64,000 nucleotides of DNA from Streptomyces alanosinicus (GCF_014650595.1 NZ_BMVG01000004.1:430444-494443), one strand, 5' to 3'. Shown: positions 25,801 to 37,152, counted from the first letter of the stretch. A program made the numbers and translations. The notes: generated by a model from the sequence alone, not told the origin.

Positions 25801-27478
25801 CGCCCCGGACGACGTACCGGTCGAGGACACGGACACCCCCAAGGCGTCCCTGCCCGCCCTCCGCGAGGCCTACCGGGCCGCCTCCCAGGTGTACGAGAAG
25901 GTCGGCGTCGGCGCCGACCTGCGCGCCGAGCAGGCCCGCGCGGAGAGCGACGAGAGCGCCGCCCACGCCGAGCTGGACCGGCTCAGCAACAAGGTCCGCA
26001 CCCGCGCCGAGCAGCTGCTGCAGTCGCCCGACGGCTCCGACGGCCCCTCCCGGCAGGCCGCCGCCGCCCGCGCGGAGGAGTTGGTGCAGCTCCTGGAGAC
26101 CCGCATGTCCAGCGCGAGCGAGCAGCTCGGCCGGCTGCGCGGCGAGGCCGAGCGGCACGCCCCCGAGGACGGCGGGGCGCACACCGAGCTGCCCGAGGAA
26201 CTCCTCCCGCGCGACGCCGAGCACGCCCAGGCGCTGCTGCGCACCGCGACCGGTGAACTCGCCGCCCGCACCGAGACGCTGGCCGAGGCCCGCGCGGCAC
26301 ACGCCGAGCTGCTGGAGGCCCACCGGGCCGCCGAGGACGCGGCCGGCGGCTTCGATGAGATCGCCGCGATGCTCCGCGACCTGCTGCGCGAACACGCCCC
26401 CGAGGAGGAGCCGGAGGAGCCGGAGCCCTACCCCGGCGGCCTGGAGGAGGCCCGGCACTCCGCGGCCGAGGCCCGCCGCTCGCTGCGCGGCTGCGCCGCC
26501 GACCTGTCCGCCGCCGAGGCGACTGTGCGCGAGGCGAGTGACGTACTCGTCCGGCACGCCAACTCCACGCGCTACGAGCAGGTCCGCACCCCCGCCCGGC
26601 AGCAGATCCGCGAACTGCCCGCCTCCGCGCTGCCGGAGCACGCGCAGAAGTGGGCCGACGCCTTCGCGCCCCGACTGCGCGTCCTGACCGACGAGTTGGC
26701 GCAGCTGGAGCGCAACCGCGACTCGATCGTGGACCGGCTGCGCGGCCTGGTCGAGTCCGCGCTCGCCACCCTGCGCTCCGCCCAGCGCCTGTCCCGGCTC
26801 CCCGAAGGTCTCGGCGAGTGGTCGGGGCAGGAGTTCCTGCGTATCCGCTTCGAGGAGCCCGACCAGGCCACCCTCACCGAGCGGCTCGGCGAGGTCATCG
26901 ACGAGGCCACCCGCGCGGCCGTGAAGAAGAACTCCGACCTGCGCCGCGACGGCATGTCCCTGCTGCTGAGGGGTGTCGCGGCCGCCCTTCAGCCGAAGGG
27001 TGTCGCGGTCGAGATCCTCAAGCCGGACGCCGTACTGCGCGCGGAGCGCGTCCCGGTCGGCCAGATGGGCGACGTGTTCTCCGGCGGCCAGCTGCTCACT
27101 GCCGCCATCGCGCTCTACTGCACGATGGCCGCGCTGCGTTCGAACGACCGGGGGCGGGACAAGCACCGGCACGCCGGCACGCTGTTCCTGGACAACCCGA
27201 TCGGCCGCGCCAACGCCACGTATCTGCTGGAGCTGCAACGGGCCGTCTCGGACGCGCTCGGCGTCCAGCTGCTGTACACCACCGGCCTGTTCGACACGAC
27301 CGCGCTCGCCGAGTTCCCGCTGGTCATCCGGCTGCGCAACGACGCCGACCTCAGGGCGGGCCTGAAGTACATCAGCGTGGAGGAGCATCTTCGGCCCGGA
27401 CTGCCGCAGCAGCCCCGGGCCGGAGAGGCGGTGCACAGCGAGATCACGGCGACGCGGATGTTCAAGAAGCCGGCCTAG
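22835..27478 (+). CDS. Giant SMC-like ATPase (MukB/MksB/JetC-type)
   Basis: A 1547-residue protein with SMC architecture. The N-terminal head has Walker A LENGGGKS (residues 63-70). Long Ala/Glu/Arg-rich coiled coils at about 260-660 and 810-1330 flank a globular hinge-like region at about 690-800 (FLGEHGIPALPGWRYLAQAV). The C-terminal head has signature FSGGQ (1415-1419) and Walker B LFLDN (1450-1454). Two residues are unusual: the first Gly of the P-loop is Leu, and the catalytic Glu after the Walker B Asp is Asn. Such proteins form DNA-loop-extruding complexes for chromosome organisation or plasmid defence. No JetD-like nuclease gene adjoins. The gene ends 3 bp before a convergent gene. 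Confidence 0.8.
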   Translation: MYELSRVRLYSIGPAGARYADTVLDLRGVGEPVPDPAPTQAEFFEEEPSGPPRRPAPAGVLFLENGGGKSVLLKLIFSVMLPGHRNTLGGASSGVLRKFLLADDCGHVALEWQHVLTGECVVVGKASEWRGRQVSNDPRKFAEAWYSFRPGPGLSLDNLPVAESTAVRPPVEGTSGAQGRRRTMKGFRDALMEAGKAYPHLEVHWEEIHDRWIEHLGDLGLDPELFRYQREMNADEGEAAGLFAVKKDSDFTDLLLRAVTDTRDTDGLADLVSGFGNKLGRRAELIAERDFTAGSADLLGRIVEAADARSRARDVHAGAERRTRTLARRLSERAVRERVRAADLAQRVTAAAYAVTHSEGARERSALIAAELAYRHASLALAAAEKSAAAQKRELADARTLHSAWQAAEAVLRHRAAADRVARVSAAIQEAERDAAPALAARAKAAVDLVRALHAAAESAEALANEGEERSAALQEAGDGAYRDSTTAATEAQRARSEAGHLRQRLGEVEQETAEAVRAGWLDDSAPDADPARAALAASDAEKGAVAAWDAAREAARKVTEHAREAASAESRAELTAARAADAATAAERAHDAERRLAESLAAEERLAELLSLPGAPGRARVPAPRADMDDDPRAGSATDSAIPVEGPLTSEELDRFADELRELLDDAVSSAERHLFDLRTAAADDSRILGALGDGGLLPPGPDVLATVEFLGEHGIPALPGWRYLAQAVDPADHARVLAARPELVDGVIITDPDTHARAREVLGDAALLPRSAVAVGTAAALLAPPPAAGAAPGAVFLVPPNPAMHDEHAADEERQALRARATERDEEIRTLAARLGKDRELAARLASWRSGCPAGRLTELAQAAEEARAFTEEAEAELAEARTVRAEAEEAAAEAVQIRDERQEAAQKARRAADALAGLAHRLRERAGWQARLRELADEGAESEARAQTCLERARAADEDRRAAQRAADDARRTARALRAERSEIAGAPDDVPVEDTDTPKASLPALREAYRAASQVYEKVGVGADLRAEQARAESDESAAHAELDRLSNKVRTRAEQLLQSPDGSDGPSRQAAAARAEELVQLLETRMSSASEQLGRLRGEAERHAPEDGGAHTELPEELLPRDAEHAQALLRTATGELAARTETLAEARAAHAELLEAHRAAEDAAGGFDEIAAMLRDLLREHAPEEEPEEPEPYPGGLEEARHSAAEARRSLRGCAADLSAAEATVREASDVLVRHANSTRYEQVRTPARQQIRELPASALPEHAQKWADAFAPRLRVLTDELAQLERNRDSIVDRLRGLVESALATLRSAQRLSRLPEGLGEWSGQEFLRIRFEEPDQATLTERLGEVIDEATRAAVKKNSDLRRDGMSLLLRGVAAALQPKGVAVEILKPDAVLRAERVPVGQMGDVFSGGQLLTAAIALYCTMAALRSNDRGRDKHRHAGTLFLDNPIGRANATYLLELQRAVSDALGVQLLYTTGLFDTTALAEFPLVIRLRNDADLRAGLKYISVEEHLRPGLPQQPRAGEAVHSEITATRMFKKPA

Positions 27479-27481
27479 CCG

Positions 27482-29032
27482 TCAGACGTCCTCCTTCAAG
27501 AGGTCGGCGCACTTCTCGCCGATCATCATCGTCGTGATGCACGGATTGACGGCGATCAGGTCGGGCATCACCGACCCGTCGGCCACCCGCAGCCCCTCGA
27601 CCCCCTTGACCCGCAGCCGCGCGTCGAGCGGGGCCGAGCGGTCGTCGTCGGCACCCATCTTCACCGTGCAGGACGGGTGGTAGACGGTGTTGTGCGTCTT
27701 GCGGATGTAGTCCAGCAGCTCGTCGTCCGTCCGGACGTCCGGCCCCGGCGCCAGCTCGGCGCCCGTCCAGCCGCTCAACGCGGGCTGTGCGGCGATACGG
27801 CGGGCCAGCCTCAGCCCGTACGTCATCACCCGCACATCATGCTCATGCGTGAAGTACCGCGGATCCACCTTCGGTTTGTCCCGGAAGTCGCGGGTCCGCA
27901 GCCGTACCGTGCCGCGTGACCTCGCCTTCGTCACATTGGGCGTCAGACAGAAGGCGTTCTCCGAGGTGGGGTAGCCCCAGCGGGCGGTGTTCATGTCGAA
28001 CGGCACCGACCCGTAGTGGAACATCAGGTCGGGCCGGTCCAGGCCGGGCTCGGTGTCGTAGAAGACGCCCGCCTCCCACCACTGGCTCGACGTGGTGGGC
28101 ATGGGCTGCTTCGCCTCCCACATGATCACGCCCTCGGGGTGGTCCTGGAGGTTCTCGCCGACGCCGGGGGAGTCGACGACGACGTCCACGCCGACCTCAC
28201 GCAGCTGCGCGGCCGGGCCGATACCGGACAGCATCAGCAGCTTCGGGGAGTCGATCGAGCCGCACGAGACGACCACCTCACGCCGGGCCCGTACGGTGCG
28301 GGTGTGTACCAGACCGGGGTCCAGATACTCGGCGCCCACACACCGGCGGCCCTGGAGCACCAGCCGTTTCGCGCGTACTCCCGTCCGGACGTCCAGATTG
28401 GGACGTCTGCCCATCACGGGGTGCAGATAGGCGACCGACGAGGACTGACGGAGATTGTTCTCGTCGGAGTTGATCTGGAACCAGTTGGCCCCGCGCACCA
28501 CCGTCGTCCCGGTGTTGAACGGGACGGTGGGGATACCGGCCTGCGCACACGCCTGCAGCAGCGCCGTGCCGCACGGGTCGGCACCCTTCAGCGTGCGCAG
28601 CTTCACCGGGCCGGTGCGGCCGTGGTGGTCGCCGGGGGCGTCGTTGCTCTCCAGCCGTCGGTACAGCGGGAACAGATCGGCCGGGCTCCAGCCCGTGCAG
28701 CCCCCGGCCGCCCAGTCGTCCAGGTCCTCCGCCGGAGCCCAGAAGGCGATGGCGGAGTTGTGCGACGAACAGCCGCCCAGCACCTTCGCGCGCGCGTGCC
28801 GCATGAAGCTGTTGCCGGTGGCCTGCGGCTCGACCGGATAGTCCCAGTCGTAGCCGGACTCCAGCAGGCCCATCCAGCGCTCCAGCCGGAGGACGTCGTC
28901 GTCGCCGACGTCGCTCGGCCCCGCCTCCAGCACGCACACCGTGACGGAAGGATCCTCGGAGAGCCGGGCCGCCACCACGTTGCCCGCGGTGCCGCCGCCG
29001 ACCACGACGTAGTCGAACTCATCGATGCTCAT
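27482..29032 (-). CDS. GMC oxidoreductase, choline dehydrogenase-like
   Basis: A 516-residue flavoenzyme of the glucose-methanol-choline family. Seen: FAD-binding VVGGGTAGNVVAARL, the first GMC signature region around ARAKVLGGCSSHN, the second GSIDSPKLLMLSGIGP, and the C-terminal active-site residues in YHPSCTVKMG and NPCITTMMIG. The neighbours (betaine-aldehyde-type dehydrogenase, Rieske oxygenase, dimethylglycine-type dehydrogenase) make choline to betaine aldehyde the most likely reaction; other alcohols cannot be excluded. The ATG at 29032 is chosen for the FAD motif at residues 7-20. It is the last gene of the six-gene minus-strand operon. Confidence 0.85.
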   Translation of the reverse strand: MSIDEFDYVVVGGGTAGNVVAARLSEDPSVTVCVLEAGPSDVGDDDVLRLERWMGLLESGYDWDYPVEPQATGNSFMRHARAKVLGGCSSHNSAIAFWAPAEDLDDWAAGGCTGWSPADLFPLYRRLESNDAPGDHHGRTGPVKLRTLKGADPCGTALLQACAQAGIPTVPFNTGTTVVRGANWFQINSDENNLRQSSSVAYLHPVMGRRPNLDVRTGVRAKRLVLQGRRCVGAEYLDPGLVHTRTVRARREVVVSCGSIDSPKLLMLSGIGPAAQLREVGVDVVVDSPGVGENLQDHPEGVIMWEAKQPMPTTSSQWWEAGVFYDTEPGLDRPDLMFHYGSVPFDMNTARWGYPTSENAFCLTPNVTKARSRGTVRLRTRDFRDKPKVDPRYFTHEHDVRVMTYGLRLARRIAAQPALSGWTGAELAPGPDVRTDDELLDYIRKTHNTVYHPSCTVKMGADDDRSAPLDARLRVKGVEGLRVADGSVMPDLIAVNPCITTMMIGEKCADLLKEDV

Positions 29033-29058
29033 GAGCAGTTGCCTCCTTGGAGCAGGGC

Positions 29059-30627
29059 TCAGTCGGACGTCGGCGCGGCGAGCGGAGCGGTCGGGGCGGG
29101 GGAGGCCTCCAGACGGTGTTCGGCGAGGACGCCGGTGCGGTGACGCTGGACGAACCAGTAGTAGGCGAAGCCGCCGCCCGCGATGATCGCGACGAACAGC
29201 ACCGCGCCCCAGCGCAGATACCAGTGGTACGGCGCGCTCGCGTTGTAGACCGCGGCGCGCGGCCAGATCAGATTGACCGTCATGGCCGCGCCCCAGACCA
29301 CCGCGACGACGTTGACCAGCAGCCCCCAGCGGCCCAGCGAGAACCTGCCGCCGTCCGCCGGCTGCCACCGGCCGCGCAGCCGCGCCACCAGCATCGGCAC
29401 GGTGACGCCCAGATAGGCGAGGTAGATCATGACGATGCCGATGCTGGTGACGACCGTGAAGATCTGCGGCTGGCGGATGTTGACCACGAGGATCGCCAGC
29501 GCCAGCACGCCGATGATCACGGCCGGCAGGACGGGGGTCTTGAAGCGGGGACTCACCCGGGCCAGCAGCGAGGACGCGGGCAGGTTGTTGTCCCGGGCCA
29601 TCGCGAACGCCAGCCGGATCGCCGCCGTGTGCACGGCCAGCGCGCACACCGTGACCGCGATCAGCACGCACCACAGCATGGCCTTGCCGGCCGTCGGGCC
29701 GAGTACGTCGAGCACGACGTACTGCAGACCGTCCGTGGACAGCTTGTCGCCCGTGAGGCTGGAGACGCTCATCATCGCCAGGAGGAGCACGAGTCCGCCC
29801 AGGACGAAGGAGGCGACGATCGCGCGGATGATGGCCCGCGGGGCGTTCCGGGACGGGTCCAGGGACTCCTCGCCGAGCGAGGCGGCGGTGTCGAAGCCGT
29901 ACATGACGTACGCCGAGGCCAGCGACGCCACCAGGAAGGCGCCGAGGTAACCCGTTGAGTAACCCGATCCTGTGTGGTTCGTCTGCATGACGACTTGAGG
30001 ACCGCGGGTGATGTGGACGGCGAACAGGATGATCAATACAACGGTCGCGATCAACTCAATGAATACACCAGCGGTGTTGATCGTGGCCATCAGCTTGACG
30101 CCGAACGCATTGACCAGGGTGGTGAAAAGGATCAACACGGCCGCCAGGACGACCGCGTTCGTCGCCACGTCGTACTTGCCGGTGCCGTCCCCGACGAACT
30201 GGAAGGTGGACGAGATCTGCGGCAGCGTCAACTGGTAGGCCAGCGCGACCGCCGCGATGGACACGATGGACGCGATCAACATCATCCACCCGGCCAGCCA
30301 GCCGAGATGCGGATTGCCGATCTTCTTCGACCAGTTGTAGACCGAGCCGGCCACCGGATAGCGGGCGGCGAGTTCGGCGAAGCACAGGGCGACCGTGAAC
30401 TGGCCGGCGAACACCATCGGCCACGACCACCAGTAGGCCGGACCGCCGCTGCCGTAGCCGAAGTAGAACAGCTGGAAGGTGCCGGTCAGGATCGAGATGT
30501 AGCTGATACCGGCGGCGAAGGTGTGGAAGTTGCCGAGGGTGCGTTTGAGCTCGGGTCTGTAGCCGAACTCGGCGAGTTCGGCGTCGTCGTGATGATGAGG
30601 TCCTGGCGATTGCTCCGTGGTGGTCAT
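29059..30627 (-). CDS. APC superfamily amino acid/choline-type permease
   Basis: A 522-residue permease with about 12 membrane helices. It starts with a His-rich soluble N-terminus, then FHTFAAGISYISILTGTFQLF (helix 1), FAELAARYPVAGSVYNWSKK and GFDTAASLGEESLDPSRNAPRAI, which are APC-family landmarks. In this operon it probably imports choline, betaine or a related quaternary amine. It lies 26 bp upstream of the GMC gene. About 45 codons around residues 185-205 use rare codons (ATT, GTA, GTT, TTG) unlike the rest of the gene. Confidence 0.87.
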   Translation of the reverse strand: MTTTEQSPGPHHHDDAELAEFGYRPELKRTLGNFHTFAAGISYISILTGTFQLFYFGYGSGGPAYWWSWPMVFAGQFTVALCFAELAARYPVAGSVYNWSKKIGNPHLGWLAGWMMLIASIVSIAAVALAYQLTLPQISSTFQFVGDGTGKYDVATNAVVLAAVLILFTTLVNAFGVKLMATINTAGVFIELIATVVLIILFAVHITRGPQVVMQTNHTGSGYSTGYLGAFLVASLASAYVMYGFDTAASLGEESLDPSRNAPRAIIRAIVASFVLGGLVLLLAMMSVSSLTGDKLSTDGLQYVVLDVLGPTAGKAMLWCVLIAVTVCALAVHTAAIRLAFAMARDNNLPASSLLARVSPRFKTPVLPAVIIGVLALAILVVNIRQPQIFTVVTSIGIVMIYLAYLGVTVPMLVARLRGRWQPADGGRFSLGRWGLLVNVVAVVWGAAMTVNLIWPRAAVYNASAPYHWYLRWGAVLFVAIIAGGGFAYYWFVQRHRTGVLAEHRLEASPAPTAPLAAPTSD

Positions 30628-30646
30628 GAACGGACTCCTCCGGCTG

Positions 30647-32113
30647 TCAGTCGAACCAGCCCTGCGGTGTCGGCGCGGTGGTGCGCCAGATGTGCTTCGT
30701 CTCGCGGTACTCGGCGAGCCCCGCCGGTCCGAGTTCACGCCCGAACCCGGACTGCTTGTAACCACCCCATTCGGCCTGCGGCACATACGGGTGGTAGTCG
30801 TTGATCCAGACCGTACCGAGGCGCAGGCCCGCCGCGACCCGGGCGGCCCTGGCCTCGTCGCCGGTCCACACGGCCCCCGCGAGGCCGTAGATCGTGTCAT
30901 TGGCCAACCGCACGGCCTCTTCCTCGCTGGTGAACCGTTCGACGGTCAGCACCGGCCCGAAAGACTCCTCCCGGACCACCGACATACCGCTCGTGCAGCC
31001 GTCCAGGACGGTCGGGAGGTAGTAGAAACCCTCGTCGTAGCCGGGGCCGCTGGGCCGGGCGCCGCCGCAGCGCAGCACCGCGCCCTCCTCGATACCGCCC
31101 GCCACATAGGCCTCGACCTTCGCCCGGTGGGCCGCCGAGATCAGCGGCCCGGTCCGCGCGCGTTCGTCGAACGGGCCGCCCAGCCGGATCAGCCGGGCCC
31201 GGCGGACCACCTCGTCCACGAACCGGTCGTGCAGCGCGTCCTCGACCAGCAGCCGGGCCCCGGCCGAGCAGACCTGCCCGGAGTGCAGGAACACCGCGGT
31301 GAGCGCCATGTCGACGGCCGTCTCGAAGCCGGCGTCCGCGAAGACGATGTTGGGATTCTTGCCGCCGAGTTCGAGCGCGACCCGCTTCACGGTGCCGGCC
31401 GCCGCGGCCATCAGCCCACGGCCGGTCCGCAGACCGCCGGTGAAGGAGACCAGGTCGACGTCCGGATGGTCGCCGAGCGGCGCGCCCGCCTCCGGACCGG
31501 CGCCCAGCACCAGGTTCGCCACGCCCGGCGGAAGCCCCGCCTCCGCCAGCAGCCGCACCAGGTGGATCGCGGTGTGCGGGGTCAGCTCGCTCGGCTTCAG
31601 CACGAAGGTGTTGCCCGCCGCCAGGGCGGGAGCGACCTTCCACGCGGTCTGCAGCAGCGGATAGTTCCACGGCGTGATCAGCGCGCAGACGCCGACCGGT
31701 TCGTACACCACCCGGCTGTCGACGCCTTCCCGGCCGGTGTCGACCACCCGCCCGGTCTCGCCGGCCACCAGCCGCCCGAAGTAGCGGAAACAGTTGACGA
31801 CATCGTCAATGTCGTACAGGCTCTCCACCCATCTCTTGCCGGTGTCAAGAGATTCGGCGCGGGCCAGGGCGTCCCGGTCACGGACCAGGAGGTCCGCGAC
31901 CCGGAGCAGCAGATCACCGCGCCCCGCCGCCGGTGTCCGTGGCCAGGGGCCGGTGTCGAAGGCGCGGCGGGTCGCCGCGATCGCCTCCGCGGTGTCCTTG
32001 CCACAGGCCTCGTCGACGACCCCGACCAGGGAGCCGTCGGCCGGACAGCGGATCTCCCGGGTGCGCCCGTCCAGCGCGGCACGCCATGTGCCGTCGATGA
32101 AGAGGTCAGGCAT
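30647..32113 (-). CDS. Aldehyde dehydrogenase, betaine aldehyde dehydrogenase-like
   Basis: A 488-residue NAD(P)-dependent aldehyde dehydrogenase. Seen: ITPWNYPLLQTAWKVAPALA, substrate/cofactor loop KPSELTP, the catalytic Glu in LELGGKNP, the nucleophilic Cys in SGQVCSAGARL, and EESFGPVLTVERF. Full family length. In context it should oxidise betaine aldehyde to glycine betaine after the GMC enzyme. Its start overlaps the stop of the Rieske oxygenase gene by 8 nt, so translation is coupled. Confidence 0.88.
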   Translation of the reverse strand: MPDLFIDGTWRAALDGRTREIRCPADGSLVGVVDEACGKDTAEAIAATRRAFDTGPWPRTPAAGRGDLLLRVADLLVRDRDALARAESLDTGKRWVESLYDIDDVVNCFRYFGRLVAGETGRVVDTGREGVDSRVVYEPVGVCALITPWNYPLLQTAWKVAPALAAGNTFVLKPSELTPHTAIHLVRLLAEAGLPPGVANLVLGAGPEAGAPLGDHPDVDLVSFTGGLRTGRGLMAAAAGTVKRVALELGGKNPNIVFADAGFETAVDMALTAVFLHSGQVCSAGARLLVEDALHDRFVDEVVRRARLIRLGGPFDERARTGPLISAAHRAKVEAYVAGGIEEGAVLRCGGARPSGPGYDEGFYYLPTVLDGCTSGMSVVREESFGPVLTVERFTSEEEAVRLANDTIYGLAGAVWTGDEARAARVAAGLRLGTVWINDYHPYVPQAEWGGYKQSGFGRELGPAGLAEYRETKHIWRTTAPTPQGWFD

Positions 32114-33236
32114 CGACGTCTCCCAGCCGGCTCAGCAGCCACTCGTGGAAGATCCCGATGTGGTGTTCGTTCGGGACCAGGACCCCGCCGCCGCGGTACG
32201 CGCGCGAGGACATCCCCGGCTGGGTGCGCTCGCACGCCTCGAAGTCCTGCGCGTTGACCCGGTGGAACAGCTCCACGGACTTCGCCACGTCCGCCCCGGA
32301 CGCCACCACCTCCGGCGCGTACAGCCAGTCGCACTCCACGACCGTGCGGTCCTCGGCCAGCGGGAACATCCGGTGCAGGATGACATGGTCGGGTACGAGG
32401 TTGACGAACACGGTCGGCTTGACCGTGATGGCGTAGTAGCGGCGGTCCTGGTCGGCGGCGACCTCGGGAAGCGTGGCGAAGCCTTCGCTGCCGTCGACCG
32501 TGAACCCCTTGACCTGCGCGCCGAACTCGGCGCCGTGCCCGACGTAGTACTGGGCGGCGTATCCGTCGGCGAACTCCGGGAGCACCTCCACGAGTTCGGG
32601 GTGGATCGTCGCGCAGTGATAGCACTCCATGAAGTTCTCGACGATCAGCTTCCAGTTGGCCTGCACGTCGTAGGTGATGCGCCTGCCGAGGGCCAGCCGC
32701 TCGGTGCCGTAGCGCTCGATGGCGGCCGCGTCGCCGAGCCGTTCGACGGCGGCGTCCATCACGGTGTCCTCGAAGGAGGGCGGTTCGTCGGCGAGACACA
32801 CCCAGGCGTAGCCGAGCCATTCGCGCAGGGCCACCTTGATCAACCCGTACGCGACTCGATCAATGTCCGGCATCTTGATCAAGTTGGGCGCGGCGATCAA
32901 CTTGCCGTCGAGGTCGTACGTCCATGCGTGGTACGGGCACTGCAGATTACGGCGCACCTCGCCGGAATCCTCGGTGCACAGTCGTGCGCCCCGGTGCCGG
33001 CACACATTCAGGAAGGCACGCAGCTCACCCGCACGCGTGCGCGTGATGATCACGTTCTCGCGACCCACCTGGACCGTACGGAAGGCGCCCGGTCCGTCCA
33101 GGTCGGCGCTGCGCACCGCGCAGAACCACAGGGACTCGAAGAGCTTCTCCTGCTCCTGCCGGAAGATGTCCGGGTCGGTGTAGTAACGGCCCGGAAGCGT
33201 GGCGATGAGGCTCGGGGAGATCGGTGTCGTCGTCAC
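32106..33236 (-). CDS. Rieske non-heme iron oxygenase alpha subunit (glycine betaine monooxygenase-like)
   Basis: A 376-residue terminal oxygenase. The Rieske [2Fe-2S] site is CRHRGARLC...CPYHAW; the mononuclear iron site lies in NFMECYHCATIHPEL with a downstream Asp. These features match the GbcA/stachydrine demethylase/carnitine oxygenase branch that N-demethylates quaternary amines. The predicted reaction is glycine betaine to dimethylglycine plus formaldehyde. It needs an electron-transfer partner, and none is in this operon; a Rieske ferredoxin and a reductase lie divergently at 38.3-39.9 kb. Around residues 110-140 it contains a cluster of rare codons. Confidence 0.87.
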   Translation of the reverse strand: MTTTPISPSLIATLPGRYYTDPDIFRQEQEKLFESLWFCAVRSADLDGPGAFRTVQVGRENVIITRTRAGELRAFLNVCRHRGARLCTEDSGEVRRNLQCPYHAWTYDLDGKLIAAPNLIKMPDIDRVAYGLIKVALREWLGYAWVCLADEPPSFEDTVMDAAVERLGDAAAIERYGTERLALGRRITYDVQANWKLIVENFMECYHCATIHPELVEVLPEFADGYAAQYYVGHGAEFGAQVKGFTVDGSEGFATLPEVAADQDRRYYAITVKPTVFVNLVPDHVILHRMFPLAEDRTVVECDWLYAPEVVASGADVAKSVELFHRVNAQDFEACERTQPGMSSRAYRGGGVLVPNEHHIGIFHEWLLSRLGDVDA

Positions 33237-33250
33237 GGGTGCTCCTCAGA

Positions 33251-35830
<2,580 letters not shown>

Positions 35831-36916
35831 TCACAGCACGACCACCGAACGCAGCACCTCGCCCCGGTGCATCTTGCCGAACGCCTCCTCCACCTGGTCC
35901 AGGGCGATCGTCTCGGACACGAACGCGTTGAGGTCGAGCAGGCCGTACAGGTACTGGTCGATCAGGAACGGGAAGTCCCGGCTCGGCAGACAGTCGCCGT
36001 ACCAGGAGGACTTGATCGCGCCGCCGCGCGAGAAGACGTCGATCAGCGGCAGTTCGACCTTCATCTCGGGGGCGGGCACACCGACCTGGACCAGCAGACC
36101 GGCGTGATCGCGCATGTAGAAGGCCTGTGTGAAGGTCTCGGGCCGGCCGACCGCGTCGATGGCGATGTCCACGCCATGGCCGTCGGTGAGTGCCCGGACC
36201 GCCTCGACCGGGTCGGTGCCACGGGAGTTGACGGTGTGGGTGGCGCCGAACTTCTCCGCCTGGTCGAGCTTCTTGTCGTCGATGTCGACGGCGATGACCT
36301 TCATGGCGCCGTTCAGACAGGCACCCGCGATGGCCGCGTTGCCGACGCCGCCGCAGCCGATGACGGCGACCGAGTCGCCGCGGCCGACCTGACCGGTGTT
36401 GACGGCGGCGCCGTAACCGGCCATCACCCCGCAGCCGATGAGTCCGGCCGCCTCGGGCCGCGCGGCCGGGTCGATCTTCACCGCCTGGCCGGCCGCTACC
36501 AGCGTCTTCTCGGCGAAGGCACCGATGCCGAGAGCATTGCTGAGCGGAGTGCCGTCCGCCAGGGTCATCGGCTGCGCGGCATTGCGGGAGTCGAAGCAGT
36601 ACCAGGGCCGGCCACGGCGACAGGAACGGCAGCCGCCGCAGGGTGCCCGCCAGGCCAGCACCACATAGTCACCGGGCTTGAGGCCGGTGACACCCGGTCC
36701 GACCGCCGCGATCGTGCCGGCCGCCTCATGGCCCAGCAGAAACGGGAAGTCGTCGTTGATCGCGCCCTCCCGGTAGTGGAGATCCGTGTGGCACACCCCG
36801 CAGGCCTGCACATCGACCAGCACCTCACCGAGGCCCGGATCGGGGACGACGACCGTCCGCACCTCCACGGGTGCGCCCTTCTTCACAGCGACTACGGCAC
36901 GGACCTCGTGTGGCAC
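35831..36916 (-). CDS. Zinc-dependent alcohol/S-(hydroxymethyl)mycothiol dehydrogenase-like
   Basis: A 361-residue medium-chain dehydrogenase. The catalytic zinc ligands are in [14 protein letters not shown] and GHEAAG, the structural zinc loop is [15 protein letters not shown], and the NAD-binding motif is [14 protein letters not shown]. It resembles the actinobacterial mycothiol-dependent formaldehyde dehydrogenase. As the first gene of an operon of N-demethylases, it should oxidise the formaldehyde released. The GTG at 36916 is chosen because AGAGGAGC precedes it by 7 bp; an upstream ATG at 36970 would extend through the putative operator. Confidence 0.86.
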   Translation of the reverse strand: MPHEVRAVVAVKKGAPVEVRTVVVPDPGLGEVLVDVQACGVCHTDLHYREGAINDDFPFLLGHEAAGTIAAVGPGVTGLKPGDYVVLAWRAPCGGCRSCRRGRPWYCFDSRNAAQPMTLADGTPLSNALGIGAFAEKTLVAAGQAVKIDPAARPEAAGLIGCGVMAGYGAAVNTGQVGRGDSVAVIGCGGVGNAAIAGACLNGAMKVIAVDIDDKKLDQAEKFGATHTVNSRGTDPVEAVRALTDGHGVDIAIDAVGRPETFTQAFYMRDHAGLLVQVGVPAPEMKVELPLIDVFSRGGAIKSSWYGDCLPSRDFPFLIDQYLYGLLDLNAFVSETIALDQVEEAFGKMHRGEVLRSVVVL

Positions 36917-36930
36917 GACAAGCTCCTCTG

Positions 36931-36961
36931 CTGTTGCGCATTGCACGATGGGTTGCGCGAT
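36931..36961. promoter_or_regulatory. Putative IclR operator upstream of the betaine-catabolism operon
   Basis: CTGTTGCGCATTGC (36931-36944) followed by GGTTGCGCGATG (36950-36961) lies just upstream of the ribosome site of the first operon gene. The first 14 bases match, with one difference, a sequence in the IclR/ferredoxin divergent region (38075-38088). Shared use by the IclR regulator is inferred. Confidence 0.5.
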
Positions 36962-37152
36962 GAGGAACATCTTGAGAACGGCGCCACGGAGCCGTCAAGA
37001 GGTGCGCGTTAACCCTTGGCAAAAGGAACCTGTGGGACGAAATCTCTCGGACACACGAGGTGCCGCACGACCGCGCGGGACCAGGAACGTCCCGGTCCCG
37101 CGCGGTGGTCCGTGCGGCGCGAACGCGGTGCGCGCGTCGTACGGCCGTTGCG

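Noticed and set aside
23762..27436. A 1224-codon open frame opposite the SMC-like gene
   Set aside because: It is the antisense shadow of the coiled-coil coding sequence; the plus-strand frame has ATPase motifs and this one has none.
20333..27478. Calling the locus a complete Wadjet defence system
   Set aside because: No JetD-like nuclease is encoded next to it, and the neighbourhood looks like core chromosome, not a defence island.
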